The position numbers and the translations under genes were made by a program. From contig CAVSNQ010000013.1 of assembly GCA_963729365.1 (NCBI GenBank), positions 806,001 to 870,000 on the forward strand: a stretch of 64,000 bases of DNA. The letters are read 5' to 3'. The stretch is from JASHPR01 sp963729365. Its GTDB lineage: Bacteria > Actinomycetota > Actinomycetes > Streptosporangiales > Streptosporangiaceae. The first letter of the stretch is position 1. Each line of letters starts with the position of its first letter. Positions 59,952 through 64,000 of the stretch are shown piece after piece. Below the pieces are notes generated by a model. That model did not search any database, was not told the origin of the DNA, and saw only the letters and a program-made list of their open reading frames with translations.

Positions 59952-60458
59952 ATGAGCCGTCACCGGTGTCATGGCGACCCAGCACGGTTTGAGGTCGTGG
60001 CGGAGTTCATAGCCGAACGCTTCTCTCGTGCGCGTTATGTCGCCGACGTGGGCGGCGGGCAGGGAATGCTGACCCGGATACTGCGCAAGCGGCTCGGACT
60101 TGATGCAGAGGTGATAGATCCGCGCGGCTGGACCCTGAAGGGCGTGCCTGCGCGCGTGGAAAACTTCGATGCCTCGATGGCGGAGTACTACGACCTCGTC
60201 GTCGGGCTTCATCCCGACGAAGCCTTGCGCAGTGTGGTGGAGTCCGCTGCGAAGTCAGCTGTTCTCGTCATCCCATGCTGCAACTTCTGGAGTCAGGAGA
60301 CCAGGCTCGGACGCGACCAGCTGATCGAGCAGATTTCCGAGTTCCACAATTCGCGCGGTGGAAAGTCGGAGTGCGTGGTGCTGGACTTCAGGGGCCCGAA
60401 GAATCATGCCCTGATTCTCCTGCCGTCGACCGGCTCCGGAGCGGCGCGAGCATCGTAA
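59952..60458 (+). CDS. SAM-methyltransferase-fold protein
   Basis: 168 residues, ATG 59952 with AGGA upstream. The motif YVADVGGGQGMLTRIL is a typical class I methyltransferase motif I. LDAEVIDPRG corresponds to the second beta strand with its acidic residue and YYDLVVGLHPDEAL to motif IV. The fold is short, about 170 residues, without a clear substrate domain, and it ends VLDFRGPKNHALILLPS. Possibly an RNA or small-molecule methyltransferase or an inactive relative. A luciferase-like gene follows after 77 bp. Confidence 0.7.
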   Translation: MSRHRCHGDPARFEVVAEFIAERFSRARYVADVGGGQGMLTRILRKRLGLDAEVIDPRGWTLKGVPARVENFDASMAEYYDLVVGLHPDEALRSVVESAAKSAVLVIPCCNFWSQETRLGRDQLIEQISEFHNSRGGKSECVVLDFRGPKNHALILLPSTGSGAARAS

Positions 60459-60535
60459 CGCTCAGTGACAGCTGGAGAGGCGGCGGAACTCGACCGGCGA
60501 GGAATGCCGCCCGCGCGGCTCGCGTTGATGCGCTG

Positions 60536-61558
60536 ATGAAGAAGATTGGCTTCCTGTCGTTCGGGCACTGGTCGTCGTCACCCGGCTCGCAGACACAGTC
60601 GGCGTCGGACGCTCTGCTGCAGTCCATCGACCTAGCGGTCGCCGCCGAAGAGCTTGGCGCCGACGGTGCATACTTCCGCGTGCACCACTTCGCCGGGCAG
60701 CTGGGCTCTCCCTTCCCGCTGCTGGCCGCCATCGGTGCGCGGACCAGCCGGATCGAAATTGGCACGGCAGTCATCGACATGCGCTACGAGAACCCGCTCT
60801 ACATGGCCGAGGACGCCGGCGCGGCCGACCTCATATCCGGCGGCCGCCTCCAGCTCGGGATCAGCCGCGGCTCGCCGGAGCAGGTGATCGACGGCTGGCG
60901 ATACTTCGGCTACCAGCCTCAAGAAGGCCAGACGGACGCCGATATGGCCCGCGGACACGCCGAGGCGCTGCTCGAGGTGCTGCGCGGCCAGGGCTTCGCG
61001 CAGCCTAGTCCCCGGCCGATGTTCCCGAACCCGCCTGGCCTGCTGCGCGTTGAGCCTCACTCAGAAGGGCTGCGTGACCGCATCTGGTGGGGCGCCGCAT
61101 CGCAGCGGACCGCGGTGTGGGCGGCCGAGCTGGGCATGAACCTGCAGAGTTCCACGCTGATCAACAACGAGTCCGACAAACCCTTTCACCTGCAGCAGGC
61201 TGAGCAGATTCAGGCATTCCGAGACGCATGGCAAAAAGCCGGCCACGAACGCGAGCCGCGGATATCGGTGAGCCGGAGCATCTTCGCCCTCGTCGACGAC
61301 CGGGACCGGGCGTACTTCAGCCGCCGGAACCAGGACACCGACGAGATCGGGTTTATCGACGCGGAGACGCAGGCGATCTTCGGCCGCACGTACGCTGCCG
61401 AGCCGGACGTGCTGATCAGGCAGCTCAAAGAGGACGAGGCGATCGCGGCCGCTGACACACTGCTGCTCACCGTGCCCAACCAGCTCGGCGTCGATTACAA
61501 CGCCCACGTCATCGACAGCATTCTTACCCAGGTGGCGCCCGCGCTCGGCTGGCGATAA
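60536..61558 (+). CDS. LLM-class (luciferase-like) flavin-dependent oxidoreductase
   Basis: 340 residues from ATG 60536; weak RBS. TIM-barrel pattern: MKKIGFLSFGHW, AVAAEELGADGAYFRVHHFAGQLGSPFPLLAAIGARTSRIEIGTAVIDMRYENP, AAGAADLISGGRLQLGISRGSPEQ (given in pieces). Compared with the first such enzyme at 4400 it is a different subfamily (LLM class with an MRYENPxYMAEDA motif). FMN or F420 use cannot be decided. It may be cotranscribed with the methyltransferase-like gene. Confidence 0.85.
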   Translation: MKKIGFLSFGHWSSSPGSQTQSASDALLQSIDLAVAAEELGADGAYFRVHHFAGQLGSPFPLLAAIGARTSRIEIGTAVIDMRYENPLYMAEDAGAADLISGGRLQLGISRGSPEQVIDGWRYFGYQPQEGQTDADMARGHAEALLEVLRGQGFAQPSPRPMFPNPPGLLRVEPHSEGLRDRIWWGAASQRTAVWAAELGMNLQSSTLINNESDKPFHLQQAEQIQAFRDAWQKAGHEREPRISVSRSIFALVDDRDRAYFSRRNQDTDEIGFIDAETQAIFGRTYAAEPDVLIRQLKEDEAIAAADTLLLTVPNQLGVDYNAHVIDSILTQVAPALGWR

Positions 61559-61699
61559 GCGAGGGCTGTCCCGGCCCGCTGCGCTGGCGGTGAGCGATGT
61601 AAATATCCGGTTGAGCCCCCTCAGATTCCATCAGCCACCGCAACTCGGTGACCGGTCCCGCCGCCTTGCCGGCGCTAGATGCGTTGCGCCGCCAGACGG

Positions 61700-63256
61700 T
61701 CACGGCTGCTTGGCTGCCGACGGGTGGAAACGGCGCCGCGGATGGGGGGACGTGGCTAGCGGGGTCCCGGCCACCGCGCAGTGTCGCTGAAGAGACGGCG
61801 GGAGCCCCTTCGCCGCTGGTTTGGCGTCCCCTCCGGGCCGGCTCAGCGCGTCGTCACGGATCGTGGTCCAGGCGAGCAGCGCGGCCGCGAACGACGCCCC
61901 AGCGGCGATATTCATGGCGACCGGGAAGCCGGCTGCCAGCTTGACGGGGTCCTCGAAGTCAGTGCCGGAAAGCCCTGCGGCAAGGGGGAGAGCTGCGACC
62001 GCGATCATCTGGCCGAGGCGGGAGAGTGCGTTGTTGACGGCGGAAGCGATCCCGGAGTGGCGCGCATCGACGCTGGCCAGCACAGTCGCGGTGATGGGGG
62101 TGATCAGCGCGGCGAGACCGGTCCCGAATACGACCAGCGAGGGCAGCACTGCGGCGAAGTAGTTGTCGCCGGGGTGGATCCGTGCCATCAGCAGCAGTCC
62201 CGCGCCGGCCAGGACGGCTCCGGCGGTCAGCGGGATCCGCGGGCCGATGCGCTGGGCGATCGCTCCCGATGGGCCGGAGCCGATCAGCAGCAGCATCGTG
62301 ACCGGCAGCGTCGCGGCCCCGGCCTGAAGGGCGGTGTAGCCGAGGCTGATCTGCAGGAACGCGACGAACAGGAAGATCACGCCGCCGAGCGCTGCATAGG
62401 TCACCAGCGCGAGCACAGTGGCGCTGGCGAACTGGCGGGAGCGAAACAATTCCAGCGGAAGCATCGGGTGGCCGCTGCGCCGCTCCACGACAACAAAGGC
62501 GCCGGCGGCGATCAGGCTGACCGCCGCAGCGGTAATCACGGCGGGGGTCAGGCCCCCGGAGGCCTGGATCAGCGCGAAGCACAAACCGGCGATGGCCAGC
62601 GTGGCAAGCGCAGCACCGGGCAGATCAAGGCCCCCAGCACGCGTGGGGTCCCGGGACTCTGGCAGCTTGACAACCGCGGCGACGATGACGAACGCCCCCA
62701 GCGGCAGGTTGATCAGGAAGACCGCACGCCATGACAGTGCATCGGTCAGGTAGCCGCCGACGGGTGGGCCGACGGCGGCCGCGACCGAGGTCAGGCCTGC
62801 CCACGCGCCGATCGCCCGGGTCCGGTCATCGGGATGAAATTCCGCGTCGATGATGGCCAGGCTGCCTGGGGTGAGCAGAGCCCCGCCAACACCTTGAACA
62901 AACCGGGCGGCGACGAGCAGCTGAATTGTCGGGGCGGCCGCGCACAGCGCGGAGGCGGCTACGAAAGCCCCCACTCCCAGGATGAACACGCGACGCCGGC
63001 CATAAAGGTCGCTGAGCGAACCGGCGGGCAGAACAAGCGCCGCGAGGGTGAGCACATAACCGTCCAGCGTCCACTGCAGCCCCGCGACGCCCGCGCCGAG
63101 ATCACGGCCGATCGCCGGCAACGCCACGTTGACAACCGTCGCTTCCAGCAGCACCATCGCCTCGCCCAGCACCGCCACCGCGAGCACCCAGCGACCGGCG
63201 GCCGAAGCGAGCCGCACCGAGCCAGGCCCTCCGCCCTCATTCCCCACCCACTGCAC
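61700..63256 (-). CDS. MFS transporter, DHA2 (EmrB/QacA) family
   Basis: 518 residues, GTG 63256. Fourteen hydrophobic segments. Motif LEATVVNVALPAIGRDLG in TM1, loop motif GSLSDLYGRRRVFILG, motif C-like FVQGVGGALLTPGSL and GPPVGGYLTDALSWRAVFLIN. The C-terminal ~50 residues are cytoplasmic and basic. It is the second DHA2 exporter in the window but a distinct subgroup from that at 48769-50388. No regulator next to it. Proton-driven efflux of an unknown compound. Confidence 0.92.
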   Translation of the reverse strand: MQWVGNEGGGPGSVRLASAAGRWVLAVAVLGEAMVLLEATVVNVALPAIGRDLGAGVAGLQWTLDGYVLTLAALVLPAGSLSDLYGRRRVFILGVGAFVAASALCAAAPTIQLLVAARFVQGVGGALLTPGSLAIIDAEFHPDDRTRAIGAWAGLTSVAAAVGPPVGGYLTDALSWRAVFLINLPLGAFVIVAAVVKLPESRDPTRAGGLDLPGAALATLAIAGLCFALIQASGGLTPAVITAAAVSLIAAGAFVVVERRSGHPMLPLELFRSRQFASATVLALVTYAALGGVIFLFVAFLQISLGYTALQAGAATLPVTMLLLIGSGPSGAIAQRIGPRIPLTAGAVLAGAGLLLMARIHPGDNYFAAVLPSLVVFGTGLAALITPITATVLASVDARHSGIASAVNNALSRLGQMIAVAALPLAAGLSGTDFEDPVKLAAGFPVAMNIAAGASFAAALLAWTTIRDDALSRPGGDAKPAAKGLPPSLQRHCAVAGTPLATSPHPRRRFHPSAAKQP

Positions 63257-63702
63257 CCTTCCTGGCGGCCCTCGCTAGCCTCAGTGTGTCTCCCCTCCGA
63301 GCTGATCGTCCAAGCTCGCGCGATCGCCGGCGGCTGAGCCCGTACCTGGCGCGGGTGATCTCGGTGGCCGGCACCTGAAACCCCCGGCGGCTGCGGCTCC
63401 CGGCCCGGGCCAGCTGCGCCGGTGACCCGCACAGCTGCTGACCGCTGCTTGCTGCCGCCCGCGCGATGAGGGTGCGATCGTTATCGAGCAGCCACGCCTC
63501 GTCGCCGATCCCGGGCAGCGCACGACCGAAACGCCGGCCCGCGGCACTGTTGATCGCGTTGAAAGCTCCCCGGTACGTGAGCGCCCACCCAGGACACATT
63601 CCACCCGGCCGCCGGCCAGGCCGGGGTCACCCTCGTCGGGCCACCCGCGGGCTGGACGACTAACCACCAAGTTGTTGCGGAAAGCTGGGCAGGCCCACCC
63701 AG
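63257..63702. other. Intergenic region with a possible degraded minus-strand gene
   Basis: On the minus strand between about 63599 and 63440 the translation WALTYRGAFNAINSAAGRRF and GIGDEAWLLDNDRTLIARA is protein-like (resembles lipoprotein-type GxGDxAxxxDNDRTL segments) but turns into Arg-rich non-native sequence and overlaps the exporter start. Probably a remnant. No other feature seen. Confidence 0.35.
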
Positions 63703-64000
63703 CTAGTGTGCCGGTGGTGGCCCGGTGAGGGCTTCTAGTTCGGCAAGTAGGTCCGGGGCCTCGGCTGCGCCGATCCGCTGGAATATCTTCAGTGCCTGCC
63801 GCAGAAGGATGCCGGCCTGCGTGGCGTGTCCGGCGGCCATGGCGCACCGGCCCAGGCCGGCCAGCGCGTGCGCCTCGTCCCAGGGGCTGGCGATGGCGCG
63901 GGCCAGTTCCAGGGCCTGGCGGTGAGACTCCTCAGCCTGCGAGAGGTCACCGCTGATCCGGAGCAACGTCCCTTTCTCGTTGAGCGCCACGGCCTCACCA
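63703..64000 (-). CDS. TPR-containing protein, C-terminal part (cut by window edge)
   Basis: The frame is open to the right edge and ends at 63703. It contains two to three TPR units: ALNEKGTLLRISGDLSQAEESHRQALELARAI, and HALAGLGRCAMAAGHATQAGILLRQALKIFQRIGA. This spacing is typical of the C-termini of AfsR/SARP- or NB-ARC-type regulators, but the regulatory domains are outside the window. Confidence 0.75.
   Translation of the reverse strand, partial: GEAVALNEKGTLLRISGDLSQAEESHRQALELARAIASPWDEAHALAGLGRCAMAAGHATQAGILLRQALKIFQRIGAAEAPDLLAELEALTGPPPAH

Overview
The window is GC-rich, tightly packed DNA from a member of the Actinomycetota. The evidence is frequent GTG/TTG starts, ATGA and TGATG stop/start overlaps, F420/FMN luciferase-like oxidoreductases, an Rv1733c-like membrane protein, a DrrAB-type transporter and an RMM-type microcompartment. 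Genus cannot be read from the sequence. No rRNA, tRNA or CRISPR array was recognised. At least four genes carry single-base-type frameshifts (near 4.25, 21.7, 45.1 and 55.9 kb). They are either real decay or consensus errors of the assembly.

The centrepiece is one plus-strand operon at 5.9-18.3 kb encoding a bacterial microcompartment (BMC). Its first part is the Rhodococcus/Mycobacterium microcompartment (RMM, aminoacetone/1-amino-2-propanol) set: class III aminotransferase-fold phospho-lyase, acylating aldehyde dehydrogenase with a C-terminal encapsulation helix, two tandem-BMC shell proteins, a pentamer, a hexamer, a repeat-containing helper protein, an APH-fold kinase, an SDR and a GntR/UTRA regulator. 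Without a break it continues into an adenosylcobalamin-dependent diol dehydratase (three subunits) and the large reactivase subunit. Two chemically different routes to an aldehyde therefore appear to feed one compartment. The dehydratase keeps its catalytic residues but has two altered substrate-pocket residues, and its small subunits lack the usual N-terminal encapsulation segments. An arginase-fold protein follows.

Region 19.4-28.6 kb holds a frameshifted LuxR/ATPase regulator, small proteins, a MarR-like/DrrA/DrrB transporter operon with a perfect operator palindrome, an NWCWAA-type cysteine peptidase with an unknown partner, an orphan ParA-like ATPase and a HAD hydrolase.

Region 28.6-47.1 kb is a second catabolic island. 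It contains two glutamine-synthetase-like ligases, five SDRs (one very like the BMC operon SDR), a TPR protein, two Baeyer-Villiger monooxygenases each beside an HSL-family esterase, a DUF1116 protein, an APC permease and two paralogous FadR-type regulators, one fused to a large Cys-containing domain. Five copies of a related motif (TCCTAAxGGTCxTATGGT-like) lie in its promoter regions and suggest a dedicated regulon. A 17-bp tandem repeat and a BVMO remnant are also here.

Region 47.3-64 kb is mixed: APH-like protein, universal stress protein, two DHA2 exporters, a divergent ProB/ProA pair with a possible eight-codon leader ORF, a lipoprotein, small membrane proteins, glutamate decarboxylase, a methyltransferase-like protein, a second luciferase-like enzyme and a truncated TPR gene at the right edge. 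The left edge cuts a flavohemoglobin-like gene.
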